64,000 nt of DNA from Arenicola marina (Eukaryota; Annelida; Polychaeta; Arenicolidae): contig OZ025255.1 in assembly GCA_964019135.1 (NCBI GenBank), positions 4,898,001 to 4,962,000 of the forward strand, read 5' to 3'. The notes under the pieces are model-generated. The model made no database searches and was not told where the DNA came from. It worked only from the letters and a program-made list of their open reading frames with translations. Both the position numbers and the translations under genes were made by a program. Positions 40,201-54,904 of this stretch are shown here, one piece after another (positions within the stretch are counted from its first letter, which is position 1; every line of letters starts with the position of its first letter).

Positions 40201-40943
40201 CTGACGTCAGTACTACATGTACACTGTATCACCGCCCTGACGTCAGTACTACATGTACACTGTGTCACCGCCCTGACGTCAGTACTACATGTACACTGAG
40301 TCACCGCCCTGGCGTCAGTACTACATGTACACTGTGTCACCGCCCTGACGTCAGTACTACATATACAAGGTGTCACAGCCCTGGCGTCGGTACTACATGT
40401 ACACTGTGTCACCGCCCTGACGTCAGTACTACATGTACAACGTGTCACCGCCCTGACGTCAGTACTACATGTACAATGTGTCACCGCCCTGACGTCAGTA
40501 CTACATGTACAATGTGTCACCGCCCTGACGTCAGTACTATATGCACACTGTGTCACCGCCCTGACGTCAGTACTACATGTACACTGTGTCACCGCCCTGG
40601 CGTCAGTACTACATGTACACTGTGTCACCGCCCTGGCGTCAGTACTACATGTACACTGTGTCACCGCCCTGACGTCAGTACTACATGTACACTGTGTCAC
40701 CGCCCTGACGTCAGTACTACATGTACAATGTGTCACCGCCCTGACGTCAGTACTACATGTACACTGTGTCAAAGCCCTGGCGTCAGTACTACATGTACAC
40801 TGTGTCACCGCCCTGACGTCAGTACTACATGTACAAGGTGTCACCGCCCCGACGTCAGTACTACATGTGCAAGATGTCACCGCCCTGATGTCAGTACTAC
40901 ATGTACACTGTGTCACCGCCCTGACGTCAGACTACATGTACAA
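37237..40943 (+). repeat. Block 24: 103-unit block, H2 head fused to H3 body, alpha tail
   Basis: This is the longest block, 3,707 bp. It opens exactly as a 42-unit block (M-M-R-M-M-M-R). From about 38,250 (GTCAACCCCCTG) it continues as the H3 body, with TTGTCACCGACC, GTCACAGCCC and GCCTGGACG units, then the alpha tail. It lacks the boundary that separates these modules at 42,455. GTACACTGAGTC near 40,300 and GTCGGTACTAC near 40,387 are private compared with the same positions in the H3 block at 42,455. Confidence 0.86.
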
Positions 40944-42454
40944 TGTGTCACCGCTATGACGTCAGTACTACATGTACAATGTGTCACCGCCCTGACGTCA
41001 GTACTACATGTACAAGGTGTCACCGCCCTGGCGTCAGTACTACATGTACAATGTGTCACCGCCCTGACGTCAGTACTACATGTACAATGTGTCACCGCCC
41101 TGACGTCAGTACTACATGTACAATGTGTCACCGCCCTGACGTCAGTACTGCATGTACAAGGTGTCACCGCCTTGACGTCAGTACTACATGTACACTGTGT
41201 CACCGCCCTGACGTCAGTACTACATGTACACTGTGTCACCGCCCCGACGTCAGTACTACATGTACACTGTGTCACCGCCCTGACGTCAGTACTACATGTA
41301 CACTGTGTCACCGCCCTGACGTCAGTACTATATGTACACTGTGTCACCGCCCTGACGTCAGTACTACATGTACACTGTGTCACCGCCCTGACGTCAATAC
41401 TATATGTACACTGTGTCACCGCCCGGACGTCAGTACTACATGTACACTGTGTCACCGCCCTGACGTCAGTACTGCATGTACACTGTGTCACCGCCCTGAC
41501 GTCAGTACTACATGTACACTGTGTCACCGCCCCGACGTCAGTACTACATGTACACTGTGTCACCGCCCTGACGTCAGTACTACATGTACACTGTGTCAAC
41601 GCCCTGACGTCAGTACTACATGTACACTGTGTCACCGCCCTGACGTCAGTACTACATGTACAATGTGTCACCGCCCTGACGTCAGTACTATATGCACACT
41701 GTGTCACCGCCCCGACGTCAGTACTACATGTACACTGTGTCACCGCCCTGACGTCAGTACTACATGTACACTGTGTCACCGCCCCGACGTCGGTACTACA
41801 TGTACACTGTGTCACCGCCCTGACGTCAGTACTACATGTACACTGTGTCACCGCCCTGACGTCAGTACTACATGTACACTGTGTCACCGCCCTGACGTCA
41901 GTACTACATGTACACTGTGTCACCGCCCCGACGTCAGTACTACATGTACACTGTGTCACCGCCCTGACGTCAGTACTACATGTACACTGTGTCACCGCCC
42001 CGACGTCAGTACTACATGTACACTGTGTCACCGCCCTGACGTCAGTACTACATGTACACTGTGTCACCGCCCTGACGTCAGTACTACATGTACACTGTGT
42101 CACCGCCCTGACGTCAGTACTACATGTACACTGTGTCACCGCCCTGACGTCAGTACTACATGTACAATGTGTCACCGCCCTGATGTCAGTACTGCATGTA
42201 CACTGTGTCACCGCCCTGATGTCAGTACTACATGTACTCTGTGTCACCGCCCTGACGTCAGTACTGTATGTACACTGTGTCACCGCCCTGACGTCAGTAC
42301 TACATGTACAAGGTGTCACCGCCCTGACGTCAGTACTACATGTACACTGTGTCACCGCCCTGACGTCAGTACTATATGTACACTGTGTCACCGCCCTGAC
42401 GTCAGTACTACATGTACAATGTGTCACCGCCCTGACGTCAGACTACATGTACAA
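40944..42454 (+). repeat. Block 25: 42-unit block, copy 2 of 4
   Basis: It follows 9,173-10,683 unit for unit, including GTCAATACTATATG, GCCCGGACG and GTCGGTACTAC. It is the only 42-unit block followed by an H3 block; the other three precede a 10-unit block. Confidence 0.91.
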
Positions 42455-45333
42455 TGTGTCACCGCTATGACGTCAGTACTACATGTACAATGTGTCACCG
42501 CCCTGACGTCAGTACTACATGTACACTGTGTCACCGCCCTGACGTCAGTACTACATGTACACTGTGTCACCGCCCTGACGTCAGTACTACATGTACAAGT
42601 TGTCACCGACCTGACGTCAGTACTACATGTACACTGTGTCACCGCCCTGACGTCAGTACTACATGTACAATGTGTCACAGCCCTGACGTCAGTACTACAT
42701 GTACAAGGTGTCACCGCCCTGACGTCAGTACTACATGTACACTGTGTCACCGCCCTGACGTCAGTACTACATGTACAATGTGTCACAGCCCTGACGTCAG
42801 TACTACATGTACAAGGTGTCACCGCCCTGACGTCAGTACTACATGTACACTGTGTCACCGCCCTGGCGTCAGTACTACATGTACACTGTGTCACCGCCCT
42901 GACGTCAGTACTACATGTACACTGTGTCACCGCCCTGACGTCAGTACTACATGTACAAGTTGTCACCGACCTGACGTCAGTACTACATGTACACTGTGTC
43001 ACCGCCCTGACGTCAGTACTACATGTACAATGTGTCACAGCCCTGACGTCAGTACTACATGTACAAGTTGTCACCGACCTGACGTCAGTACTACATGTAC
43101 ACTGTGTCACGGCCCTGACGTCAGTACTACATGTACACTGTGTCACCGCCCTGACGTCAGTACTACATGTACACTGTGTCACCGCCCTGACGTCAGTACT
43201 ACATGTACACTGTGTCACCGCCTGGACGTCAGTACTACATGTACACTGTGTCACCGCCCTGGCGTCAGTACTACATGTACAATGTGTCACCGCCCTGGCG
43301 TCAGTACTACATGTACACTGTGTCACCGCCCTGACGTCAGTACTACATGTACACTGTGTCACCGCCCTGACGTCAGTACTACATGTACAAGTTGTCACCG
43401 ACCTGACGTCAGTACTACATGTACACTGTGTCACCGCCCTGACGTCAGTACTACATGTACAATGTGTCACAGCCCTGACGTCAGTACTACATGTACAAGG
43501 TGTCACCGCCCTGACGTCAGTACTACATGTACACTGTGTCACCGCCCTGACGTCAGTACTACATGTACAATGTGTCACAGCCCTGACGTCAGTACTACAT
43601 GTACAAGGTGTCACCGCCCTGACGTCAGTACTACATGTACACTGTGTCACCGCCCTGGCGTCAGTACTACATGTACACTGTGTCACCGCCCTGACGTCAG
43701 TACTACATGTACACTGTGTCACCGCCTGGACGTCAGTACTACATGTACACTGTGTCACCGCCCTGGCGTCAGTACTACATGTACAATGTGTCACCGCCCT
43801 GGCGTCAGTACTACATGTACACTGTGTCACCGCCCTGGCGTCAGTACTACATGTACACTGTGTCACCGCCCTGACGTCAGTACTACATGTACACTGTGTC
43901 ACCGCCCTGACGTCAGTACTACATGTACACTGTGTCACCGCCCTGGCGTCAGTACTACATGTACACTGTGTCACCGCCCTGGCGTCAGTACTACATGTAC
44001 AAGTTGTCACCGACCTGACGTCAGTACTACATGTACACTGTGTCACCGCCCTGGCGTCAGTACTACATGTACACTGTGTCACCGCCCTGGCGTCAGTACA
44101 ACATGTACACTGTGTCACCGCCCTGGCGTCAGTACTACATGTACAAGTTGTCACCGACCTGACGTCAGTACTGCATGTACACTGTGTCACCGCCCTGACG
44201 TCAGTACTACATGTACAATGTGTCACCGCCCTGACGTCAGTACTACATGTACACTGTGTCACAGCCCTGACGTCAGTACTACATGTACAAGGTGTCACCG
44301 CCCCGACGTCAGTACTACATGTGCAAGATGTCACCGCCCTGACGTCAGTACTACATGTACACTGTGTCACCGCCCTGGCGTCAGTACTACATGTACACTG
44401 TGTCACCGCCCTGACGTCAGTACTACATGTACACTGTGTCACCGCCCTGACGTCAGTACTACATGTACACTGTATCACCGCCCTGACGTCAGTACTACAT
44501 GTACACTGTGTCACCGCCCTGACGTCAGTACTACATGTACACTGTGTCACCGCCCTGGCGTCAGTACTACATGTACACTGTGTCACCGCCCTGACGTCAG
44601 TACTACATATACAAGGTGTCACAGCCCTGGCGTCAGTACTACATGTACACTGTGTCACCGCCCTGACGTCAGTACTACATGTACAACGTGTCACCGCCCT
44701 GACGTCAGTACTACATGTACACTGTGTCACCGCCCTGGCGTCAGTACTACATGTACACTGTGTCACCGCCCTGACGTCAGTACTACATGTACACTGTGTC
44801 ACCGCCTGGACGTCAGTACTACATGTACACTGTGTCACCGCCCTGGCGTCAGTACTACATGTACAATGTGTCACCGCCCTGGCGTCAGTACTACATGTAC
44901 ACTGTGTCAACGCCCTGACGTCAGTACTACATGTACACTGTGTCACCGCCCTGACGTCAGTACTACATGTACAATGTGTCACCGCCCTGACGTCAGTACT
45001 ATATGCACACTGTGTCACCGCCCCGACGTCAGTACTACATGTACACTGTGTCACCGCCCTGACGTCAGTACTACATGTACACTGTGTCACCGCCCCGACG
45101 TCGGTACTACATGTACACTGTGTCACCGCCCTGACGTCAGTACTACATGTACACTGTGTCACCGCCCTGACGTCAGTACTACATGTACACTGTGTCACCG
45201 CCCTGACGTCAGTACTACATGTACACTGTGTCACCGCCCCGACGTCAGTACTACATGTACACTGTGTCACCGCCCTGACGTCAGTACTACATGTACAATG
45301 TGTCACCGCCCTGACGTCAGACTACATGTACAA
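42455..45333 (+). repeat. Block 26: 80-unit block, H3 head, delta tail
   Basis: The head is M-M-L-L-S with TTGTCACCGACC, then L-M-R-L-M-R with GTCACAGCCC units. The body holds repeated cassettes marked by GCCTGGACG and CCTGGCGTC. It has two near-equal stretches around TTGTCACCGACC/GTCACAGCCC units, near 42,600-42,900 and 43,390-43,690. The last 12 or so units come from the middle of a 42-unit block, giving the delta tail. Confidence 0.85.
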
Positions 45334-47996
45334 TGTGTCACCGCTATGACGTCAGTACTACATGTACAATGTGTCACCGCCCTGACGTCAGTACTACATG
45401 TACACTGTGTCACCGCCCTGACGTCAGTACTACATGTACACTGTGTCACCGCCCTGACGTCAGTACTACATGTACAAGTTGTCACCGACCTGACGTCAGT
45501 ACTACATGTACACTGTGTCACCGCCCTGACGTCAGTACTACATGTACAATGTGTCACAGCCCTGACGTCAGTACTACATGTACAAGGTGTCACCGCCCTG
45601 ACGTCAGTACTACATGTACACTGTGTCACCGCCCTGACGTCAGTACTACATGTACAATGTGTCACAGCCCTGACGTCAGTACTACATGTACAAGGTGTCA
45701 CCGCCCTGACGTCAGTACTACATGTACACTGTGTCACCGCCCTGGCGTCAGTACTACATGTACACTGTGTCACCGCCCTGACGTCAGTACTACATGTACA
45801 CTGTGTCACCGCCCTGACGTCAGTACTACATGTACAAGTTGTCACCGACCTGACGTCAGTACTACATGTACACTGTGTCACCGCCCTGACGTCAGTACTA
45901 CATGTACAATGTGTCACAGCCCTGACGTCAGTACTACATGTACAAGTTGTCACCGACCTGACGTCAGTACTACATGTACACTGTGTCACGGCCCTGACGT
46001 CAGTACTACATGTACACTGTGTCACCGCCCTGACGTCAGTACTACATGTACACTGTGTCACCGCCCTGACGTCAGTACTACATGTACACTGTGTCACCGC
46101 CTGGACGTCAGTACTACATGTACACTGTGTCACCGCCCTGGCGTCAGTACTACATGTACAATGTGTCACCGCCCTGGCGTCAGTACTACATGTACACTGT
46201 GTCACCGCCCTGACGTCAGTACTACATGTACACTGTGTCACCGCCCTGACGTCAGTACTACATGTACAAGTTGTCACCGACCTGACGTCAGTACTACATG
46301 TACACTGTGTCACCGCCCTGACGTCAGTACTACATGTACAATGTGTCACAGCCCTGACGTCAGTACTACATGTACAAGGTGTCACCGCCCTGACGTCAGT
46401 ACTACATGTACACTGTGTCACCGCCCTGACGTCAGTACTACATGTACAATGTGTCACAGCCCTGACGTCAGTACTACATGTACAAGGTGTCACCGCCCTG
46501 ACGTCAGTACTACATGTACACTGTGTCACCGCCCTGGCGTCAGTACTACATGTACACTGTGTCACCGCCCTGACGTCAGTACTACATGTACACTGTGTCA
46601 CCGCCTGGACGTCAGTACTACATGTACACTGTGTCACCGCCCTGGCGTCAGTACTACATGTACAATGTGTCACCGCCCTGGCGTCAGTACTACATGTACA
46701 CTGTGTCACCGCCCTGGCGTCAGTACTACATGTACACTGTGTCACCGCCCTGACGTCAGTACTACATGTACACTGTGTCACCGCCCTGACGTCAGTACTA
46801 CATGTACACTGTGTCACCGCCCTGGCGTCAGTACTACATGTACACTGTGTCACCGCCCTGGCGTCAGTACTACATGTACAAGTTGTCACCGACCTGACGT
46901 CAGTACTACATGTACACTGTGTCACCGCCCTGGCGTCAGTACTACATGTACACTGTGTCACCGCCCTGGCGTCAGTACAACATGTACACTGTGTCACCGC
47001 CCTGGCGTCAGTACTACATGTACAAGTTGTCACCGACCTGACGTCAGTACTGCATGTACACTGTGTCACCGCCCTGACGTCAGTACTACATGTACAATGT
47101 GTCACCGCCCTGACGTCAGTACTACATGTACACTGTGTCACAGCCCTGACGTCAGTACTACATGTACAAGGTGTCACCGCCCCGACGTCAGTACTACATG
47201 TGCAAGATGTCACCGCCCTGACGTCAGTACTACATGTACACTGTGTCACCGCCCTGGCGTCAGTACTACATGTACACTGTGTCACCGCCCTGACGTCAGT
47301 ACTACATGTACACTGTGTCACCGCCCTGACGTCAGTACTACATGTACACTGTATCACCGCCCTGACGTCAGTACTACATGTACACTGTGTCACCGCCCTG
47401 ACGTCAGTACTACATGTACACTGTGTCACCGCCCTGGCGTCAGTACTACATGTACACTGTGTCACCGCCCTGACGTCAGTACTACATATACAAGGTGTCA
47501 CAGCCCTGGCGTCAGTACTACATGTACACTGTGTCACCGCCCTGACGTCAGTACTACATGTACAACGTGTCACCGCCCTGACGTCAGTACTATATGCACA
47601 CTGTGTCACCGCCCTGACGTCAGTACTACATGTACACTGTGTCACCGCCCTGGCGTCAGTACTACATGTACACTGTGTCACCGCCCTGGCGTCAGTACTA
47701 CATGTACACTGTGTCACCGCCCTGACGTCAGTACTACATGTACACTGTGTCACAGCCCTGACGTCAGTACTACATGTACAATGTGTCACCGCCCTGACGT
47801 CAGTACTACATGTACACTGTGTCAAAGCCCTGGCGTCAGTACTACATGTACACTGTGTCACCGCCCTGACGTCAGTACTACATGTACAAGGTGTCACCGC
47901 CCCGACGTCAGTACTACATGTGCAAGATGTCACCGCCCTGATGTCAGTACTACATGTACACTGTGTCACCGCCCTGACGTCAGACTACATGTACAA
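45334..47996 (+). repeat. Block 27: 74-unit block, H3 head, alpha tail
   Basis: It repeats the H3 block before it for most of its length, then ends through GTCACAGCCC, GTCAAAGCCCTGGCG and the alpha signature. The copy at 52,206 is one unit longer. Confidence 0.88.
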
Positions 47997-49507
47997 TGTG
48001 TCACCGCTATGACGTCAGTACTACATGTACAATGTGTCACCGCCCTGACGTCAGTACTACATGTACAAGGTGTCACCGCCCTGGCGTCAGTACTACATGT
48101 ACAATGTGTCACCGCCCTGACGTCAGTACTACATGTACAATGTGTCACCGCCCTGACGTCAGTACTACATGTACAATGTGTCACCGCCCTGACGTCAGTA
48201 CTGCATGTACAAGGTGTCACCGCCTTGACGTCAGTACTACATGTACACTGTGTCACCGCCCTGACGTCAGTACTACATGTACACTGTGTCACCGCCCCGA
48301 CGTCAGTACTACATGTACACTGTGTCACCGCCCTGACGTCAGTACTACATGTACACTGTGTCACCGCCCTGACGTCAGTACTATATGTACACTGTGTCAC
48401 CGCCCTGACGTCAGTACTACATGTACACTGTGTCACCGCCCTGACGTCAATACTATATGTACACTGTGTCACCGCCCGGACGTCAGTACTACATGTACAC
48501 TGTGTCACCGCCCTGACGTCAGTACTGCATGTACACTGTGTCACCGCCCTGACGTCAGTACTACATGTACACTGTGTCACCGCCCCGACGTCAGTACTAC
48601 ATGTACACTGTGTCACCGCCCTGACGTCAGTACTACATGTACACTGTGTCAACGCCCTGACGTCAGTACTACATGTACACTGTGTCACCGCCCTGACGTC
48701 AGTACTACATGTACAATGTGTCACCGCCCTGACGTCAGTACTATATGCACACTGTGTCACCGCCCCGACGTCAGTCCTACATGTACACTGTGTCACCGCC
48801 CGGACGTCGGTACTACATGTACACTGTGTCACCGCCCCGACGTCGGTACTACATGTACACTGTGTCACCGCCCTGACGTCAGTACTACATGTACACTGTG
48901 TCACCGCCCTGACGTCAGTACTACATGTACACTGTGTCACCGCCCTGACGTCAGTACTACATGTACACTGTGTCACCGCCCCGACGTCAGTACTACATGT
49001 ACACTGTGTCACCGCCCTGACGTCAGTACTACATGTACACTGTGTCACCGCCCCGACGTCAGTACTACATGTACACTGTGTCACCGCCCTGACGTCAGTA
49101 CTACATGTACACTGTGTCACCGCCCTGACGTCAGTACTACATGTACACTGTGTCACCGCCCTGACGTCAGTACTACATGTACACTGTGTCACCGCCCTGA
49201 CGTCAGTACTACATGTACAATGTGTCACCGCCCTGATGTCAGTACTGCATGTACACTGTGTCACCGCCCTGATGTCAGTACTACATGTACTCTGTGTCAC
49301 CGCCCTGACGTCAGTACTGTATGTACACTGTGTCACCGCCCTGACGTCAGTACTACATGTACAAGGTGTCACCGCCCTGACGTCAGTACTACATGTACAC
49401 TGTGTCACCGCCCTGACGTCAGTACTATATGTACACTGTGTCACCGCCCTGACGTCAGTACTACATGTACAATGTGTCACCGCCCTGACGTCAGACTACA
49501 TGTACAA
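47997..49507 (+). repeat. Block 28: 42-unit block, copy 3 of 4
   Basis: Same layout as 9,173. Local private changes near 48,773-48,845 include CAGTCCTAC and two consecutive GTCGGTACTAC units, where the other copies have one. Confidence 0.91.
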
Positions 49508-49866
49508 TGTGTCACCGCTATGACGTCAGTACTACATGTACAATGTGTCACCGCCCTGACGTCAGTACTACATGTACAACGTGTCACCGCCCTGACGTCA
49601 GTACTACATGTACACTGTGTCACCGCCCTGACGTCAGTACTACATGTACAATGTGTCACCGCCCTGACGTCAGTACTACATGTACAATGTGTCACCGCCC
49701 TGACGTCAGTACTACATGTACAAAGTGTCACCGCCCTGTCGTCAGTACTACATGTACACTGTGTCACCGCCCTGACGTCAGTACTATATGTACACTGTGT
49801 CACCGCCCTGACGTCAGTACTACATGTACAATGTGTCACCGCCCTGACGTCAGACTACATGTACAA
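49508..49866 (+). repeat. Block 29: 10-unit block, copy 4 of 5
   Basis: Same ten-unit barcode as the other copies, more than 38 kb from copy 3. It lies between a 42-unit block and a T-type boundary. Confidence 0.93.
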
Positions 49867-52205
49867 TGTGTCACCGTTATGACGTCAGTACTACATGTAC
49901 AATGTGTCACCGCCCTGACGTCAGTACTACATGTACAACGTGTCACCGCCCTGACGTCAGTACTACATGTACACTGTGTGACCGCCCTGACGTCAGTACT
50001 ACATGTACAATGTGTCACCGCCCTGACGTCAGTACTACATGTACAATGTGTCACCGCCCTGACGTCAGTACTGCATGTACAAGGTGTCACCGCCCTGACG
50101 TCAGTACTACATGTACACTGTGTCACCGCCCTGCCGTCAGTACTACATGTACAATGTGTCACCGCCCTGACGTCAGTACTACATGTACAATGTGTCACCG
50201 CCCTGACGTCAGTACTGCATGTACAAGGTGTCACCGCCCTGACGTCAGTACTACATGTACAATGTGTCACCGCCGTGACGTCAATACTACATGTACACTG
50301 TATCACCACCCTGACGTCAGTACTACATGTACACTGTGTCACCGCCCTGACGTCAGTACTACATGTACAATGTGTCACCGCCCTGACGTCAGTACTACAT
50401 GTACAAGGTGTCACCGCCCTGACGTCAGTACTACATGTACACTGTGTCACCGCCCTGACGTCAGTACTGCATGTACAAGTTGTCACCGCCCTGACGTCAG
50501 TACTACATGTACACTGTGTCACCGCCCTGGCGTCAGTACTACATGTACACTGTGTCACCGCCCTGACGTCAGTACTACATGTACACTGTGTCACCGCCTG
50601 GACGTCAGTACTACATGTACACTGTGTCACCGCCCTGGCGTCAGTACTACATGTACAATGTGTCACCGCCCTGGCGTCAGTACTACATGTACACTGTGTC
50701 ACCGCCCTGGCGTCAGTACTACATGTACACTGTGTCACCGCCCTGACGTCAGTACTACATGTACACTGTGTCACCGCCCTGACGTCAGTACTACATGTAC
50801 ACTGTGTCACCGCCCTGGCGTCAGTACTACATGTACACTGTGTCACCGCCCTGGCGTCAGTACTACATGTACAAGTTGTCACCGACCTGACGTCAGTACT
50901 ACATGTACACTGTGTCACCGCCCTGGCGTCAGTACTACATGTACACTGTGTCACCGCCCTGGCGTCAGTACAACATGTACACTGTGTCACCGCCCTGGCG
51001 TCAGTACTACATGTACAAGTTGTCACCGACCTGACGTCAGTACTGCATGTACACTGTGTCACCGCCCTGACGTCAGTACTACATGTACAATGTGTCACCG
51101 CCCTGACGTCAGTACTACATGTACACTGTGTCACAGCCCTGACGTCAGTACTACATGTACAAGGTGTCACCGCCCCGACGTCAGTACTACATGTGCAAGA
51201 TGTCACCGCCCTGACGTCAGTACTACATGTACACTGTGTCACCGCCCTGGCGTCAGTACTACATGTACACTGTGTCACCGCCCTGACGTCAGTACTACAT
51301 GTACACTGTGTCACCGCCCTGACGTCAGTACTACATGTACACTGTATCACCGCCCTGACGTCAGTACTACATGTACACTGTGTCACCGCCCTGACGTCAG
51401 TACTACATGTACACTGTGTCACCGCCCTGGCGTCAGTACTACATGTACACTGTGTCACCGCCCTGACGTCAGTACTACATATACAAGGTGTCACAGCCCT
51501 GGCGTCAGTACTACATGTACACTGTGTCACCGCCCTGACGTCAGTACTACATGTACAACGTGTCACCGCCCTGACGTCAGTACTACATGTACACTGTGTC
51601 ACCGCCCTGGCGTCAGTACTACATGTACACTGTGTCACCGCCCTGACGTCAGTACTACATGTACACTGTGTCACCGCCTGGACGTCAGTACTACATGTAC
51701 ACTGTGTCACCGCCCTGGCGTCAGTACTACATGTACAATGTGTCACCGCCCTGGCGTCAGTACTACATGTACACTGTGTCAACGCCCTGACGTCAGTACT
51801 ACATGTACACTGTGTCACCGCCCTGACGTCAGTACTACATGTACAATGTGTCACCGCCCTGACGTCAGTACTATATGCACACTGTGTCACCGCCCCGACG
51901 TCAGTACTACATGTACACTGTGTCACCGCCCTGACGTCAGTACTACATGTACACTGTGTCACCGCCCCGACGTCGGTACTACATGTACACTGTGTCACCG
52001 CCCTGACGTCAGTACTACATGTACACTGTGTCACCGCCCTGACGTCAGTACTACATGTACACTGTGTCACCGCCCTGACGTCAGTACTACATGTACACTG
52101 TGTCACCGCCCCGACGTCAGTACTACATGTACACTGTGTCACCGCCCTGACGTCAGTACTACATGTACAATGTGTCACCGCCCTGACGTCAGACTACATG
52201 TACAA
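49867..52205 (+). repeat. Block 30: 65-unit hybrid, H1 (T-type) head joined to H3 body, delta tail
   Basis: About the first 17 units are the T-type head of the 62-unit block, including TGTGTGACCG and TGTATCACCACC. Near 50,468-50,500 the sequence switches to the H3 body. The switch unit is mosaic: GCATGTACA (H1), then AGTTGTCACCG (H3), then CCCTGACG rather than the ACCTGACG usual in H3. It ends with the delta tail. CCGTGACG near 50,275 is private. Confidence 0.87.
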
Positions 52206-54904
52206 TGTGTCACCGCTATGACGTCAGTACTACATGTACAATGTGTCACCGCCCTGACGTCAGTACTACATGTACACTGTGTCACCGCCCTGACGTCAGT
52301 ACTACATGTACACTGTGTCACCGCCCTGACGTCAGTACTACATGTACAAGTTGTCACCGACCTGACGTCAGTACTACATGTACACTGTGTCACCGCCCTG
52401 ACGTCAGTACTACATGTACAATGTGTCACAGCCCTGACGTCAGTACTACATGTACAAGGTGTCACCGCCCTGACGTCAGTACTACATGTACACTGTGTCA
52501 CCGCCCTGACGTCAGTACTACATGTACAATGTGTCACAGCCCTGACGTCAGTACTACATGTACAAGGTGTCACCGCCCTGACGTCAGTACTACATGTACA
52601 CTGTGTCACCGCCCTGGCGTCAGTACTACATGTACACTGTGTCACCGCCCTGACGTCAGTACTACATGTACACTGTGTCACCGCCCTGACGTCAGTACTA
52701 CATGTACAAGTTGTCACCGACCTGACGTCAGTACTACATGTACACTGTGTCACCGCCCTGACGTCAGTACTACATGTACAATGTGTCACAGCCCTGACGT
52801 CAGTACTACATGTACAAGTTGTCACCGACCTGACGTCAGTACTACATGTACACTGTGTCACGGCCCTGACGTCAGTACTACATGTACACTGTGTCACCGC
52901 CCTGACGTCAGTACTACATGTACACTGTGTCACCGCCCTGACGTCAGTACTACATGTACACTGTGTCACCGCCTGGACGTCAGTACTACATGTACACTGT
53001 GTCACCGCCCTGGCGTCAGTACTACATGTACAATGTGTCACCGCCCTGGCGTCAGTACTACATGTACACTGTGTCACCGCCCTGACGTCAGTACTACATG
53101 TACACTGTGTCACCGCCCTGACGTCAGTACTACATGTACAAGTTGTCACCGACCTGACGTCAGTACTACATGTACACTGTGTCACCGCCCTGACGTCAGT
53201 ACTACATGTACAATGTGTCACAGCCCTGACGTCAGTACCACATGTACAAGGTGTCACCGCCCTGACGTCAGTACTACATGTACACTGTGTCACCGCCCTG
53301 ACGTCAGTACTACATGTACAATGTGTCACAGCCCTGACGTCAGTACTACATGTACAAGGTGTCACCGCCCTGACGTCAGTACTACATGTACACTGTGTCA
53401 CCGCCCTGGCGTCAGTACTACATGTACACTGTGTCACCGCCCTGACGTCAGTACTACATGTACACTGTGTCACCGCCTGGACGTCAGTACTACATGTACA
53501 CTGTGTCACCGCCCTGGCGTCAGTACTACATGTACAATGTGTCACCGCCCTGGCGTCAGTACTACATGTACACTGTGTCACCGCCCTGGCGTCAGTACTA
53601 CATGTACACTGTGTCACCGCCCTGACGTCAGTACTACATGTACACTGTGTCACCGCCCTGACGTCAGTACTACATGTACACTGTGTCACCGCCCTGGCGT
53701 CAGTACTACATGTACACTGTGTCACCGCCCTGGCGTCAGTACTACATGTACAAGTTGTCACCGACCTGACGTCAGTACTACATGTACACTGTGTCACCGC
53801 CCTGGCGTCAGTACTACATGTACACTGTGTCACCGCCCTGGCGTCAGTACAACATGTACACTGTGTCACCGCCCTGGCGTCAGTACTACATGTACAAGTT
53901 GTCACCGACCTGACGTCAGTACTGCATGTACACTGTGTCACCGCCCTGACGTCAGTACTACATGTACAATGTGTCACCGCCCTGACGTCAGTACTACATG
54001 TACACTGTGTCACAGCCCTGACGTCAGTACTACATGTACAAGGTGTCACCGCCCCGACGTCAGTACTACATGTGCAAGATGTCACCGCCCTGACGTCAGT
54101 ACTACATGTACACTGTGTCACCGCCCTGGCGTCAGTACTACATGTACACTGTGTCACCGCCCTGACGTCAGTACTACATGTACACTGTGTCACCGCCCTG
54201 ACGTCAGTACTACATGTACACTGTGTCACCGCCCTGACGTCAGTACTACATGTACACTGTATCACCGCCCTGACGTCAGTACTACATGTACACTGTGTCA
54301 CCGCCCTGACGTCAGTACTACATGTACACTGTGTCACCGCCCTGGCGTCAGTACTACATGTACACTGTGTCACCGCCCTGACGTCAGTACTACATATACA
54401 AGGTGTCACAGCCCTGGCGTCAGTACTACATGTACACTGTGTCACCGCCCTGACGTCAGTACTACATGTACAACGTGTCACCGCCCTGACGTCAGTACTA
54501 TATGCACACTGTGTCACCGCCCTGACGTCAGTACTACATGTACACTGTGTCACCGCCCTGGCGTCAGTACTACATGTACACTGTGTCACCGCCCTGGCGT
54601 CAGTACTACATGTACACTGTGTCACCGCCCTGACGTCAGTACTACATGTACACTGTGTCACAGCCCTGACGTCAGTACTACATGTACAATGTGTCACCGC
54701 CCTGACGTCAGTACTACATGTACACTGTGTCAAAGCCCTGGCGTCAGTACTACATGTACACTGTGTCACCGCCCTGACGTCAGTACTACATGTACAAGGT
54801 GTCACCGCCCCGACGTCAGTACTACATGTGCAAGATGTCACCGCCCTGATGTCAGTACTACATGTACACTGTGTCACCGCCCTGACGTCAGACTACATGT
54901 ACAA
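52206..54904 (+). repeat. Block 31: 75-unit block, H3 head, alpha tail
   Basis: It is the counterpart of 45,334-47,996 with one extra plain L unit near 54,200, just before the GTATCACCG unit. CAGTACCACATGTACAAGG near 53,235 is private. Unit number equals block 2 but the content is unrelated. Confidence 0.88.
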
